A DNA stretch of 64,000 nucleotides from Catalinimonas alkaloidigena (lineage in GTDB: Bacteria > Bacteroidota > Bacteroidia > Cytophagales > Flexibacteraceae): NCBI RefSeq assembly GCF_900100765.1, contig NZ_FNFO01000018.1, positions 1-64,000 on the forward strand. The letters run 5' to 3'. The position numbers were made by a program, and so were the translations under genes. The number at the start of each line of letters is the position of its first letter. The stretch's first letter is position 1. Under the pieces are notes generated by a model. That model searched no databases, was not told the DNA's origin, and saw only the letters and a program-made list of their open reading frames with translations. Positions 47,947-57,687 of this stretch are shown piece after piece.

Positions 47947-48357
47947 TTATGAACTTCTGTGGCACCTAGCAATGACGTATGCACAATGGCTACCTACGGG
48001 ACAGCTAGACTTTTTAAGGCACAACGTGATACTCCCTAACAGGATCATAGCATTGCAACTACTAGCGGTTTTCTCGTACCGGGTGGCTAGGGGTCGGTTC
48101 TCTTTCAAGCATCCCATGTTCTGTTCAATGCCGCCTCTTTTCCGGTAGACTTGTCGGTCAAAACGGTGATGAGGCCACCGTATCACGGATCGCTTTTCCT
48201 GCGTTTTCGTCCCTTGGGTAAACGCTTTTTTGGACTCATGCCCCGGATGCTTGCGTCGCCGTAGGGCCTTCCGTACCCGATCAGCATCAAAACTCCGGTC
48301 GGCCACCACTTGCTCTGGTCGTGTTCTGGGGCGGCCGCTGGATTGCGAAATACGCAC
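47947..48357 (-). pseudogene. IS5-family transposase, C-terminal fragment
   Basis: A 136-codon reading that matches the second half of IS5-group DDE transposases. VVADRSFDADRVRKALRRR carries the second catalytic aspartate context, then comes QVYRKRGGIEQNMGCLKENR with the final glutamate, then LATRYEKTASSCNAMILLGS. The first half is missing upstream of about 48340 and no terminal inverted repeats are visible, so the element is a remnant. The extra ~20 residues at its end may be read-through into flanking DNA. Confidence 0.8.
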
Positions 48358-49307
48358 CGCCGGGCGGCCCGGCTAAAGCGCGATTTAGCGGCTCACCTAC
48401 ATCACCATAGCATTAGAGTAGTCTTCCCCTCAGAAGATAGTTAGAAAAGAGCTATCTTCTGAGGGGAAGACCACTTTACGTCATAGGTTTCTAGGCAACG
48501 CCCGCCGTGGTTTAGAGTATGTATCTTACCTAAAGGGGAAAGTAAGCAATTCGGGGACGCTTCTTTCACCTCTCATAAAGCCTACAAAAGACGCGATTAT
48601 GAACTTTCGCGACAAAGGCTAGTAGAGAGAGTAGTAGTTTTTACGGCACATATATTTTTTTCTTAGAACCAGGTCTTGGCTGCATAGATTTATAAAATGT
48701 TTCTTACCTTATCGGTGTATATAGGTTGGTGATAAAAGGTTATCTGCGCCCGACCCTTGGGCGTAGCATTTATACACCCGCAGGCAGCACGCTTGCCAAG
48801 TACCCTTACCGTGAAAAGGCTCCGCTAAACGGCACGCGTTGGAAGGCCTACGAGCCATGACTTGCAGATGGTATACGCGGGAAAGCTTTAATGGCAGGGT
48901 TGACTCTACTCATTTCCTGGCTTTCCCTGCTCACCCACGAATATCCATACATTTCTCTCGTACTCTTCTAGCCTGGTAACGAAACCAAGTCTCTAGGGCC
49001 GAGGGCAACGGTTGTACAGGTGTACAGGTTCATGCCGCCCTCCTTTGCCTGCTAGCGATCTGACTCATTTCAGAGCTTATCCAGCCCTGCAAAAAAGAAA
49101 AGTACCCTAGAAAGAAGAGCCAAGTCAGGTAGCGGTTTCACCCCACACGGCATAGGATGTGGTGTGAGCGCATGCTCCTATAGAAACAGCTCCTAGTCTT
49201 TGGGCTGTACAAGCTGAAAATTCAAGTCTTCTCAGGAAATCGCTCAAAAGGCGATGCTCGCAAAAATAGTCCTACACTCAACTAAAATCCTTCTACCTAC
49301 TACACCC
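48358..49307. other. Gene-free stretch of about 0.95 kb
   Basis: No credible gene. It contains the 20-bp-arm inverted repeat at 48421-48471 next to the transposase fragment and otherwise unremarkable DNA up to the secreted protein gene. Confidence 0.5.
48421..48471. repeat. 20-bp-arm inverted repeat
   Basis: Arms GTCTTCCCCTCAGAAGATAG and its exact complement are separated by 11 nt, about 65 bp from the broken end of the IS5-type fragment. Terminator-like but without a T-run. Confidence 0.8.
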
Positions 49308-50489
49308 ATGAAAAGGCTACACTATTTTGCTTTAGGATGGCTGATGGTCAGCAACCTTACGCTTCAGGCACAAAGCTGGATACTGGGAGGCAACACCCTG
49401 TCGGGCGACGGTCGCCTGGGTACCAACAATTTCCACCCGCTTGTTTTTGAGACCAATAATAGGGAGCGCGGGCGTTTAACCAAAGGAGGTTTATGGGGAT
49501 TTGGCACCAATGCACCTACTGCCCGCGTGCACATTAAAAGTATCGCGGGCCAGGATGCCTTAAATGTACAAATCGATAGCGACGTTAGATTCAGGGTGCA
49601 TGCAGGTGGTGGTGTGGCGATCGGTACCCCAACGATCATCCCTTCCGCCAACGGTCTCTTTGTTTCCGGGAGCACCGGCATTGGGTCCGTTCCTGGCGCG
49701 TATAAAATGAAAATAACGCATTCTACCTTTGGCTTGGACATCGAAAACGCCGCTACGTTGGATGACTGGGAGTTCTGGTCTAGCGCCGATGGATTGGCCT
49801 TGTATGCCAATGGCAGTTTTAGAGGCATTTTTAATCCTACCAACGGGGTCTACGCGTCGGCATCAGACCGGCGATTCAAAACGGAGATTCAGCCCATGCC
49901 TTCGGTGTTGGAGAAGGTGAATCAGCTCAAGCCGTCCACGTATCATTTCCACGAGAAAAATGCCGCTGCAAAGGCGAGCACTGCTTCGTATGGTTTCGTG
50001 GCCCAGGAAGTGATGGACGTTTTTCCGCACCTGGTTTTCCATCAGGTCGATGCCACGCGAGGCCTGGATGCTTATACCCTGGATTACAGTGGCTTTGGCG
50101 TGATTGCCATCAAAGCCATCCAGGAGCTGCAAGCGTACATCACGACCTTAGAAAACCGCATCGTGACGTTAGAAGCCGCCCTGGAGGGAACAGGCCGGTA
50201 TCCGACGCCCACTCCGAAAGGAAACATCGGGATCTGGCTGGAGCCCAATTATCCCAATCCTTTTCGTCAAAGCACCTTCATTGGGTATCAAGCACCGGTT
50301 CAGGCGCAACACGTCGAGTTGTTGATTACCAACCTGCAAGGCAGGGAGCTACAACGCTTTGATCACCTTCCGGCCGGAGAAGGGCTCGTCGAACTCACCG
50401 CCGGCAGTCTGCCGAGTGGCATCTACTTTTATACCTTGAAAGTCGATGGCAAAGCGGTGGCGTCGCAAAAAATGATCTTGGAGCGTTAG
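49308..50489 (+). CDS. T9SS-secreted protein with S74-type chaperone domain
   Basis: A 393-residue protein from ATG 49308 (MKRLHYFALGWLMVSNLTLQ then AQ, a signal peptide). The middle has the intramolecular-chaperone domain of peptidase S74: ASDRRFKTEIQPMPSVLEKV and ASYGFVAQEVMDVFPHLV, followed by the trimeric coiled-coil helix (IKAIQELQAYITTLENRIVT). In phage tail spikes this domain cleaves itself through a Ser-Lys pair; the serine of ASDRRFK and following lysine are present. The end (WLEPNYPNPFRQSTFIGYQA to SQKMILER) is a type A T9SS sorting domain. Such proteins in Bacteroidota are probably trimeric surface fibres. Confidence 0.92.
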   Translation: MKRLHYFALGWLMVSNLTLQAQSWILGGNTLSGDGRLGTNNFHPLVFETNNRERGRLTKGGLWGFGTNAPTARVHIKSIAGQDALNVQIDSDVRFRVHAGGGVAIGTPTIIPSANGLFVSGSTGIGSVPGAYKMKITHSTFGLDIENAATLDDWEFWSSADGLALYANGSFRGIFNPTNGVYASASDRRFKTEIQPMPSVLEKVNQLKPSTYHFHEKNAAAKASTASYGFVAQEVMDVFPHLVFHQVDATRGLDAYTLDYSGFGVIAIKAIQELQAYITTLENRIVTLEAALEGTGRYPTPTPKGNIGIWLEPNYPNPFRQSTFIGYQAPVQAQHVELLITNLQGRELQRFDHLPAGEGLVELTAGSLPSGIYFYTLKVDGKAVASQKMILER

Positions 50490-53480
50490 CACGATCTTTA
50501 GCGCACGTTATGTTGTCTTAGCCCCTACTTTGTTGAGTGACCCTTTTCAAGGTGCTTGCATGAGTTTGGGTTTCCCCACTGAAACGAGGGAAGTCCAAGG
50601 ATTCCGCTCCGTTCCGCTCGGCGTAAAAACGGCGAATCGAGCGTGCTGATTCAAGGGGGATTGCGCTTGACGAGAGACGTCGGTTCCTCGCTAGATCCAT
50701 GGATTCTTCGCCAGCGCTGCAGGCGGGAGTTCCTGGGTAATCGCTTCACTTCCGGCACCAGTAACGCGACACAGAGCCCCTCGGGTGAGTACCGTCGGCA
50801 AGAGGAATTGTCACAAGCCGATCAGTTCCCTTCGCTCGCTGAGCAATAAGTCTACAACTGGGGGCTGAACCAGGGCCTTCAGTCTTTCCCGTACGGAGCG
50901 GGATCGGTTTCTCGCTTGCGCGTCCAGCCCTGTCCTAAACCGTCAGTTCCCGCCGAGGAACGAACGGCAAATGCTAATGCCGAAACGCTGCCGTCTGCGG
51001 TAGGAGGGTGATGAGTCAGCGGAACCAGACCGACCGGACGAAACGTGGTAGGGAACGCCAGGGTGCGTCCAGTTCCGCCTGGCGACCGGCCGCCCGAGCT
51101 GGCGTCGGGGAGTCAAGCCAGCCTTCTTGCGGAGGGGAACGAAGCCGCTAGAACAGGGCCGTACCCGGCGGCGGGTCATTTCCAGCGAGGCAAGCCCGCG
51201 GCCCCTTGCTTCAGAGACAGGGCCGGCTCCTTTCTCCCTGCTTCATTATGGGTCGGAGCCGGCGGAACTGTACCGCAACGGAGGGAGGACCAACCTTTTG
51301 CCGCTGGCCCTGCCTTCGGGGTTCAGGGTACACTTCGCTGAAGCCTGCAGGCAAGACGATATGCCTCATGAGGAACGCGCGCGTCGAGGGTTTGCGCCGC
51401 CCCCCGGCCTACAGCGGTCCAGACCGGTGGCGTCTCCCCTGCTACGCATAAACCCGTGCTGTTAAGTTTGGTTGCGGAACTGCGGTTTTTTCACCGTTCC
51501 GCAGTAAAGCCTGCTGTCGCGCCGCTGCGGAAGGGTTGCGCCAGGTACCAGACCGGAGTTAAACCGGGCGGTCCGACTCAGGCCCACCTCCTGCTAGAAG
51601 GAGTACGTACAGGAGAGGAGCCAACTGCGGCGGAACTGAGCTTGCCGAACCGTTTCTAGGGGACACCGCACTCCATGGTTCGTGAGCCTGTACCGCCGGT
51701 CGGGGTGTCGTGTGCCCCCTGCAGGAATGATGACCGGCCATAACCCTGTTAGTAAGGGGGGAAAGGGCCTGCGAAAAAGCGAGATGCAGCGGTAGAGTTT
51801 GTTCGTTCTGGTCCGCTTCCCGTTACCAAAGTGCCTCAAGCAAAGCGTGGGGGAACTGTCGCAAACGGACCGTTCCTAGGGGGCACCTCTGATACAACCC
51901 TAAGCAGATAACCTATATCCTGTAGAGACACACCGTATGGTTCGGGGTGTACAGGTCTACGCCACGATAGGAGGGAACGGTCATCCTCATGGCCTGATCG
52001 GAACGTAAGCGCGGTCTTCTGACGGGAGGAACTGCTACTTGGAGGTTGACGTCGCCAGGTTCAGGAGTCTTCCTACCGCAACTATTTTCGGCTGCGGCCT
52101 AACGTGAGGTAGCCACCTCGCCTACGGGAAAGCCACGGGTCTAAGTCCTACACGAATGCCGGGAGGCCTTCGGTCCTAGAGGCCTTGCGAAGAAGGTCGA
52201 GTTGCCCAGGCCTCTAGGTCGATCAACCCGGCGAAATAAAATACTGGAAAACCATCGGATTTACGCTTAGTCGGTGGCGGAACTGCGCAAAAGCAGGGGT
52301 TCCGTGTGGACTCCCTACGAGTCGTACTCGGCTCGTAGGGAGTCCGCACAGAAATGCACCGCCGTGTTGCTGAATGGGCAGGAGCCGTCCAGCGCAGGAA
52401 CCGTGCTCAACACCTACGCGGACCGATGCCGCCACGGCAGAAACGCGGAAGGAGGGGGCAGGTCCTCCCCCGGAACAGTGTCCCTTTGTTCCGTTCCGTT
52501 CGGCGCCTGGGCGGTGGCAAGGGAAGCAACGCAGCAAGGGGGCGAGATTAACGTGTTACATCCGTTCCACGTGTCAGTCGGGTGCTTTCCTTCCTTTAAC
52601 GTCGGTTGGCTATAAGCAGGAACTCGTCGGTGGCCCAGTAGCGGTAGCTAGGAGTACGGATTTGGAGGTCGAGGGAACTGCTCGTCAGGGACTGTTCCCT
52701 TGACGCCTCCGCCGCGTAAGCTGAAAACACCCTAGTTCACAAGGCAGGCCAGAACACGCGTAGTACAGGGCTTAGCACGGCTGACAGAGGCGTGCGTGCT
52801 ACCGGGTGGCCCCCTGCACTCGGCAAAGCAGCGTGTGAGCGGGCTATGGCCAGAGAGAGCTCTAGGTTACCGCCCATGACCTTTCTCCCCAGGCGTCCGG
52901 GATTCCAGGCGGGGGAGAGGCGGAACGGCGCAGAGGCCGACCCTTCCAGTACAGGGCTTGGCACGGAACTGAGCGAAATAGGACCATGCTGGCACGGGAA
53001 CGGTCCCCGTCGGGTTGGTTCTGCGTCACCCTCCGCTGTGGCGAGCGAAAGAGAACTGCAAGATCGACGCAACCTAGGGAGTGTGTCTCTAAGGAACATG
53101 ATGTGGGAACAATGCACGGCAACCCCCGTTCTGTCCACAGATCCTCTATTCCGAGGAATCCTGCAAGGGCGGTCCGGATCAGTGCCTGACAGCAACGCGT
53201 CAGTTCCCCGGTAGAGGGGGGGCAGCACAGGCGCCTGGGAAGAACAGGGAGGGCCCTGTCGCGCTCTGTCAGGGCTGAGCGGGTGGAACTGTAGCTTTTC
53301 GAGCAGTTCCGGCACGAGCCGTTTTATCGACAGAAGTTTATTCCATAAGGGCCTTTCGGTAAAGCACCGTCATGTTCGAGCATCTATCCCATCATGAGGC
53401 TAGAGCACCCTGCCCTTATCTACTCCCTGTTGGCAGGTTACACCCCGTTGAGACAAGGCTTCTAGCGCGCCCGTTTTGCA
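50490..53480. other. GC-rich gene-free tract dense in GGAACTG
   Basis: About 3 kb without a credible gene; readings in several frames have no similarity and look like GC-rich noise. The heptamer GGAACTG occurs nine times (51264, 51476, 51632, 51852, 52028, 52279, 52674, 52965, 53285) and its complement CAGTTCC five times (50823, 50944, 51071, 53201, 53304). The shorter GGAAC/GTTCC word is far more frequent than chance. Some copies form hairpins: GCGGAACTGCGG with CCGTTCCGCAG at 51474-51505, and GGAACTG with CAGTTCC at 53285-53310. Two 36-bp units at 51632 and 51852 agree at 26 positions. It could be a structured RNA locus, a decayed repeat family or a selfish element; none is established. Confidence 0.7.
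52308..52348. repeat. Strong hairpin inside the GC-rich tract
   Basis: GGACTCCCTACGAG and CTCGTAGGGAGTCC are complementary arms around TCGTACTCGG. It lies about 25 bp after a GGAACTG copy (52279). Confidence 0.75.
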
Positions 53481-53505
53481 CAGCCCTCTCCCCTCCGGAC
53501 GCACA

Positions 53506-53531
53506 AAAGCCCGGCGTTTCGACCGGGCTTT
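53506..53531 (-). terminator. Terminator for the T9SS gene at 53600
   Basis: Arms AAAGCCCGG and CCGGGCTTT with an 8-nt loop. Read on the minus strand the hairpin ends in CTTTT, lying about 70 bp beyond the stop of the minus-strand gene. Confidence 0.75.
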
Positions 53532-53599
53532 CTTAACCTTTACACCACGACTCGGCAGACAAGCCCGCGGGCTACCTTGAGGCGCGTGCCGGTTGGCGG

Positions 53600-54922
53600 T
53601 TACAGTTTGAGGAGTCGTTTCTGCACGCTCCCCGACGCCGTCTTCAGATGCAGGACATACTGGCCGACCGGCAGCGAGGAGGAGGAGAAGGTCGTGCGGG
53701 TGGGCGTAGCGGGAACCAGGGTGGTGAGCACTTCGCCCTGCAGGGTAATCACCTCAATGGCTGTGACCCCTAACGAAGCGTCCCATTCCAGGACCACTTC
53801 ATCGGTGAGCGCAGGGTTCGGATATAGACTCACTTTCCCCTCGGCATCCGTACGTAGCGTCTCGCGACGCGCAAGCGTCTCATAGGCGGCGTGCATCGTG
53901 GCTGCGTGTAAACTGTCCGCCGCGTCAGTGGCGTGGCGGGCGGCGTATCCGCTTGTACAGTTGCAACAACTGATCAGCGTGCGGCCGATGCTGGCCCCCG
54001 TCCCGCAGCGGTTAAAGGACTGCACGTTAATCGACCCGCCGTTAAACGTAGAGGCCGTCGTAATGCCGGCACTTCCGTTATAACCGGTGGCCGAGGAAAA
54101 GTTGCCCATAAAGGACCAGTTGTCCCACCAGGTGCCGGGAGGGCCACTGACCAGGATGAAGTAGGAACTGCCCGGACAGAGGTAATACCAGTTGCTGCCC
54201 GCATCGCCACGGTACATGTTCAACTGCGCCGAGGCGGGCGTGCCCAATTGCACGGTGCGGGTCGTCCAGGCCGTGGGGTAGGTGCCTGAGGTGGTTTTGG
54301 CTTTCACCGACAGCGTGGCCGCCCCCTGCCCGGTGCTAGGAGCGCGGACATTGACCGTCGAAGTGTTGAGGCCGGTCTTTTCAAAGGGGTTACTCGTCGT
54401 GCGGGATTGCCACACGCCGGGGGAGGTTTCAATCTCCCACCCCGAGGGTACGGCCCATAAAAACCGGGTCTGGGCACAGGCAGAAACGGTGACGGAAAGG
54501 ACCCGATCACTGGTGCAAAACACGTAGACCGGGGCCGTAAAGAAGGGCGTGGCCGAGCCTAGTGCTACGCTTCGGGTTGACCATCCGGTCAGCGCGGCAC
54601 ATCCCTCGTAGAGATAGCAAGCACAGCCGGAATTGTAGACCAGATTGGCATACTTGCCCCGGGCTTTGACCTCCCCGCTGGTGAAGCCGGTAGACCAGTT
54701 CACCGTGATGGTGCCGTCGGGATTCACCGTATAACTTTTGGCGTTCCCGTTTTCTTTCACCTGCCACTCAACATAGCTGCAGTCGGGATTGTCATCATCA
54801 TAAGCGTAGGTGGAAGGCGTGCCCGGACACGTGGTCGCCGGGCCGTTGATGCCCCGGGCTGCCAGAAGGGATCCTGCCAAAAGAAAGCAGATCAAGAAGA
54901 AGAAGGATACAAGATGTTTCAT
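53600..54922 (-). CDS. T9SS-secreted protein with PKD-like repeats
   Basis: A 440-residue protein from ATG 54922 (MKHLVSFFFLICFLLAGSLL, signal peptide). The front part contains PKD/Ig-like segments typical of Bacteroidota surface proteins: INGPATTCPGTPSTYAYDDD with YVEWQVKENGNA, and a second unit with FLWAVPSGWEIET. Several cysteines (SGCACYLYEGC, FNRCGTGAS, SCCNCTSGY) could form disulfides. The end (VSLYPNPALTDEVVLEWDAS to LKTASGSVQKRLLKL) is a type A sorting domain. It is predicted to be exported to the cell surface; no enzyme motif is seen. It is alone on its strand, followed by a terminator. Confidence 0.9.
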   Translation of the reverse strand: MKHLVSFFFLICFLLAGSLLAARGINGPATTCPGTPSTYAYDDDNPDCSYVEWQVKENGNAKSYTVNPDGTITVNWSTGFTSGEVKARGKYANLVYNSGCACYLYEGCAALTGWSTRSVALGSATPFFTAPVYVFCTSDRVLSVTVSACAQTRFLWAVPSGWEIETSPGVWQSRTTSNPFEKTGLNTSTVNVRAPSTGQGAATLSVKAKTTSGTYPTAWTTRTVQLGTPASAQLNMYRGDAGSNWYYLCPGSSYFILVSGPPGTWWDNWSFMGNFSSATGYNGSAGITTASTFNGGSINVQSFNRCGTGASIGRTLISCCNCTSGYAARHATDAADSLHAATMHAAYETLARRETLRTDAEGKVSLYPNPALTDEVVLEWDASLGVTAIEVITLQGEVLTTLVPATPTRTTFSSSSLPVGQYVLHLKTASGSVQKRLLKL

Positions 54923-55601
54923 AAAGCGCAATCAAGAAGCGTGAGAAACTAGAAGAAAGGGATACGGCTCGTTGTGCAGGCGGCTCTAGCCCCGCCTGAG
55001 TCACCAGAAGGTCCGACTGGGACCACGGTGCCGCAGAAACGAGGAAAAAAGCAGCCAAAAAGAGCGTCCTCCGGTTTGCCATGGCATACCGGGCCGTTGC
55101 AGACCCCAAAAGGAGCTCCTTGAACGCGCGGGTGCACGTTGTCTTCGGAGCCGACTCCCTGGGGTAAGGGACAGTATACAGCGCCTGGGATGACACTCCC
55201 TAGCAAAGCAAGCATGCTAAGAGGATATCGCTTCTTAGCCTTGACCGCTTCTGGGCTAGAAAGTGCGCGGGGCGCGTCATCAGAAGCAAAGTGTCTGAGC
55301 AAAGAGGCTTGCTCAGACGAGAGAAGAGATTACGAAAGGGGTGGTGTATCCATAAGGAGTAGGTTTGGTTCCACCAAGAACCTGGTATTTAGGACAAAAA
55401 GCAAACAGATGGGCCGGTGAAAAATCCCTGCGCCCCGGGCGTAGAACTACGCTGACCCAGGATCCGACGAAACGGAGGCAGGCGTTCGGGGTAACGTTAC
55501 CCACGAGAAAAGAAGCTAGTCGCAAAGAGGGTCAGCCTAAGAGGGCACGTCGCTGCCGTACAGGGCTTGGAAACGGCCTTCCGCTTTTGTTTCTTCGCAG
55601 G
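54923..55601. other. Intergenic stretch of about 0.7 kb
   Basis: No gene accepted. A minus-strand reading from 55082 begins with a signal-peptide-like MANRRTLFLAAFFLVSAAPW but continues into sequence overlapping the next gene in another frame. A small hairpin (GTCTGAGC with GCTCAGAC) lies at about 55290-55320. Confidence 0.4.
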
Positions 55602-56024
55602 ATGCGTAAGACTTCTAGCCTGATCATCGGGGGGTGCCTGCTGCTGGCAGGGGCGTGCGCCTCCCCCCAGGAGCGGGCGACCACGCAGTTGGCCGACAGC
55701 CTCTATCGGGCCTTTTGCCGGTCGGCCGGCGACACGAGCGTCTACGAGCCCCTGAGCACGGCGGTGGTCGACACGCTCACCGTCGGCGAAAATGCCCGGC
55801 GGCAGCTGGCGCAGCTGCCCGCCGGGCTGGGGCACCGCCGCCAGCACTACGTTGGCCAGCAACGCGACCCCCGGGTGTTGCTGGTGCACTACCAGCACGT
55901 GGCCCGCCACCGGCTGGCCTCCGGGGAAACGGTCAAGAGCACCTTTTATGTGGACATCGATACGCTGGGGCGGGTGGTGTACATGACCCTAGACCCGTCC
56001 CGGGTCGTAGAAAGCCTGCCCTAA
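55602..56024 (+). CDS. Small lipoprotein, unknown
   Basis: A 140-residue protein from ATG 55602 (MRKTSSLIIGGCLLLAGACA); the lipobox LAGAC puts the lipidated cysteine at residue 19. The longer reading upstream is not credible because the signal peptide would be internal. The mature part is polar and helical at first (ERATTQLADSLYRAFC) and ends in beta-type sequence (TFYVDIDTLGRVVYMTLDPS). I do not recognise the family. It converges on the gene at 56021 with a 4-bp overlap of the ends. The sequence GTACAGGGCTTGG, found also in the GC-rich tract, lies about 40 bp before its start. Confidence 0.75.
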   Translation: MRKTSSLIIGGCLLLAGACASPQERATTQLADSLYRAFCRSAGDTSVYEPLSTAVVDTLTVGENARRQLAQLPAGLGHRRQHYVGQQRDPRVLLVHYQHVARHRLASGETVKSTFYVDIDTLGRVVYMTLDPSRVVESLP

Positions 56025-56440
56025 GGGGTCGGCGGCGGGGGCGTTTCCGGCCCAGGGTCATTAATCAGGGTGAGGTAGCGGCCGGTCAGCCCGCGGTGCC
56101 AGCGCTGCAGGTCATGCACATAGGGCAAGGCCCCTTGCACCCGCACCGCTCCGGCGTCCCCTTCCGGCACGAGGCAGTAGCCCTGTGGAGTGCGGCGAAG
56201 TACCCAGGCGATGCCGCTCCGCCAGTTGCGGAGGCGTTCGCCTTCCTGCAGGCCGAGCCGGTGCAGCCAGGCGGTGGTGAGGGGAATGCCTTCCAGCAGG
56301 AAGCGGCTGAGGGTGTAGCGCCGCCCGGTCCCGTCACGGGCCAGGAGGCGATCGCCCTGCACGTCGATAATTTCACACAGGACGCCGGCGTGGTAGACGT
56401 GGGCATGGCGGAGGTGGAGGCAGTGGCGGGGAGGCATCAT
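56021..56440 (-). CDS. Small Bacteroidota accessory protein (phage/plasmid type)
   Basis: A 139-residue protein. Its layout recalls a widespread small family of Bacteroidota accessory regions whose members contain an IPLTEEWLLKFGF-like segment and end in YVHQLQNLYFALTGEEL. The counterparts here are IPLTTAWLHRLGLQEGERLR and YVHDLQRWHRGLTGRYLTLI. Those proteins are mostly annotated as hypothetical and occur in prophages and mobile elements; no function is known to me. The N-terminus (GVLCEIIDVQGDRLLARDG) fits a small beta-barrel. The proline-rich tail overlaps the neighbouring gene. The start could also be the second methionine. Confidence 0.7.
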   Translation of the reverse strand: MMPPRHCLHLRHAHVYHAGVLCEIIDVQGDRLLARDGTGRRYTLSRFLLEGIPLTTAWLHRLGLQEGERLRNWRSGIAWVLRRTPQGYCLVPEGDAGAVRVQGALPYVHDLQRWHRGLTGRYLTLINDPGPETPPPPTP

Positions 56441-57121
56441 CAGGTCGGGAGGAGGTAGCGCGACGCCCTAAAATAAGGGAGTCCTGGCTAGGAGGCAACT
56501 CGCTCCGGAGGCAGAAGTTGCGGAAGTGAGGGTAAAAAATGACCGGACGTCCGCACGCGGGCGGCTTGCTGGAGCGAGCCCGTGCCTGCGGCTTGAAGCA
56601 AGCGGGAAATCTGCCGCCCTTCGGCATTTCTGGAGGTGGGACGCGGAAGCCGCCCAGCGGAAATCGCTCGGACTGGAGGATCTCCGCCCGAGCAGTACTT
56701 CTTCCGGGTTGTGAAAAGGCTCTGCACGCTAGGGTTTGACTCAAGTTGGCAAAAACCTTCTAGATTTGGGTATTCTCCGCTTCCAGTTCCTTCAGACGTT
56801 TTGTTTGGGATGCTTCTATGTCCGCCGTCCTTCGCTGACTCCGGCCACTTGGTTCTTCTCTGTAGCCTTGGTGAAGTTTAGCGCTTGGTTGCTTGGATTT
56901 CCAAGTGAAAGATTTTTAGATTTGGTACCTGACGTACACTAACAGCGCCGTACGTCAAAAGAGAGACTTGCTTCTGAGCCTCCGGATGACTAGGATAAGC
57001 GATAAGAAAAAGCTGAAAACGGGACTGTCCGTCTCTATACACTTTTCCACGTATCGGATATACTAACTAGGGCTATTGAGCCCCTTCTGTGTAAGCAATG
57101 TGACCTATGCTATTCCTGGAA
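56441..57121. other. Stretch without a credible gene
   Basis: Overlapping readings on both strands at 56373-56744 are mutually exclusive and unrecognised. The half after 56740 is more AT-rich and probably holds the promoter of the following accessory gene. Confidence 0.45.
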
Positions 57122-57529
57122 ATGAAGGCAGAAATCGAGCAGAACCGCAAGGCGCTGTTCAGCGAAGATCGGGATGCTTACCAGGCGGTGGGCCCCTTTG
57201 TCGTCTCGCCCGGAAATCGCCCTCTCATCTGGGGAGACCTCGATGTAGAAGACTTTGAGATTCGGCTTTACGCCGAAGAGGTGCGCTGGTATACCCTGCA
57301 GGGTCAGGCCTTAGCCGTGGCCTCGCCGGTCGATTTGGTAGGCTATTGCAATGACCTTTTTGTGTTGGTAACCCACACGGGGCTAGTTCATGACCTACGC
57401 GCTGACCAGCTCGATGAGCTTGGCCGCATTCAGTATCGATTGATCGAAGCCAAAATGTGGGCAGGGCAGTTGTACCTGGCCGCCAAACAAAGAATAGAAG
57501 CGGAGAAAGAGTCACCATCACGTTGGTGA
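57122..57529 (+). CDS. Unknown protein, member D of the local family
   Basis: A 135-residue protein from ATG 57122 (MKAEIEQNRKALFS), with an alternative ATG at 57107. It is homologous along its whole length to the proteins at 4615-5031 and 58014-58448: NRKALF, VGPFVV, WGDLDVEDFEIRLYAEEVRW, the central YCN before a hydrophobic LVT segment, and LIEAKMWAGQLYLAAKQRIE. A small gene with a good ribosome binding site follows at 57551, so it is probably the first gene of a small operon. No function is suggested; soluble, no metal or nucleotide motif seen. Confidence 0.78.
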   Translation: MKAEIEQNRKALFSEDRDAYQAVGPFVVSPGNRPLIWGDLDVEDFEIRLYAEEVRWYTLQGQALAVASPVDLVGYCNDLFVLVTHTGLVHDLRADQLDELGRIQYRLIEAKMWAGQLYLAAKQRIEAEKESPSRW

Positions 57530-57550
57530 CCTTGCCAAGGGGGAGAAAAG

Positions 57551-57679
57551 ATGAGCGATGAGGAAGTGATCGACCGGATTCTGTTCCGGTTCTACGAGGT
57601 GGATCCGGGGGCGTTGTATGTAGCTGATTTCTGTATAGACGATCTGCGGCTGGACTATCCACCTGCCAGGGATATGTAA
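57551..57679 (+). CDS. 42-residue small protein
   Basis: ATG 57551 is preceded by a strong purine-rich ribosome binding site (GGGGGAGAAAAG), better than most in this window. The product MSDEEVIDRILFRFYEVDPG, then ALYVADFCIDDLRLDYPPAR, is acidic and amphipathic. It follows the family member at 57122 by 21 bp and is probably co-transcribed. Unrecognised. Confidence 0.6.
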   Translation: MSDEEVIDRILFRFYEVDPGALYVADFCIDDLRLDYPPARDM

Positions 57680-57687
57680 ACCGCTTG

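Noticed and set aside
50600-53340. Possible integron attC array in the GGAACTG tract
   Set aside because: No GTTRRRY/RYYYAAC core pairs in regular positions, no cassette genes and no integron integrase in view.
54798-55196. Reading with signal-peptide-like MANRRTLFLAAFFLVSAAPW
   Set aside because: It runs into the T9SS gene in another frame and has no similarity; kept only as a remark.
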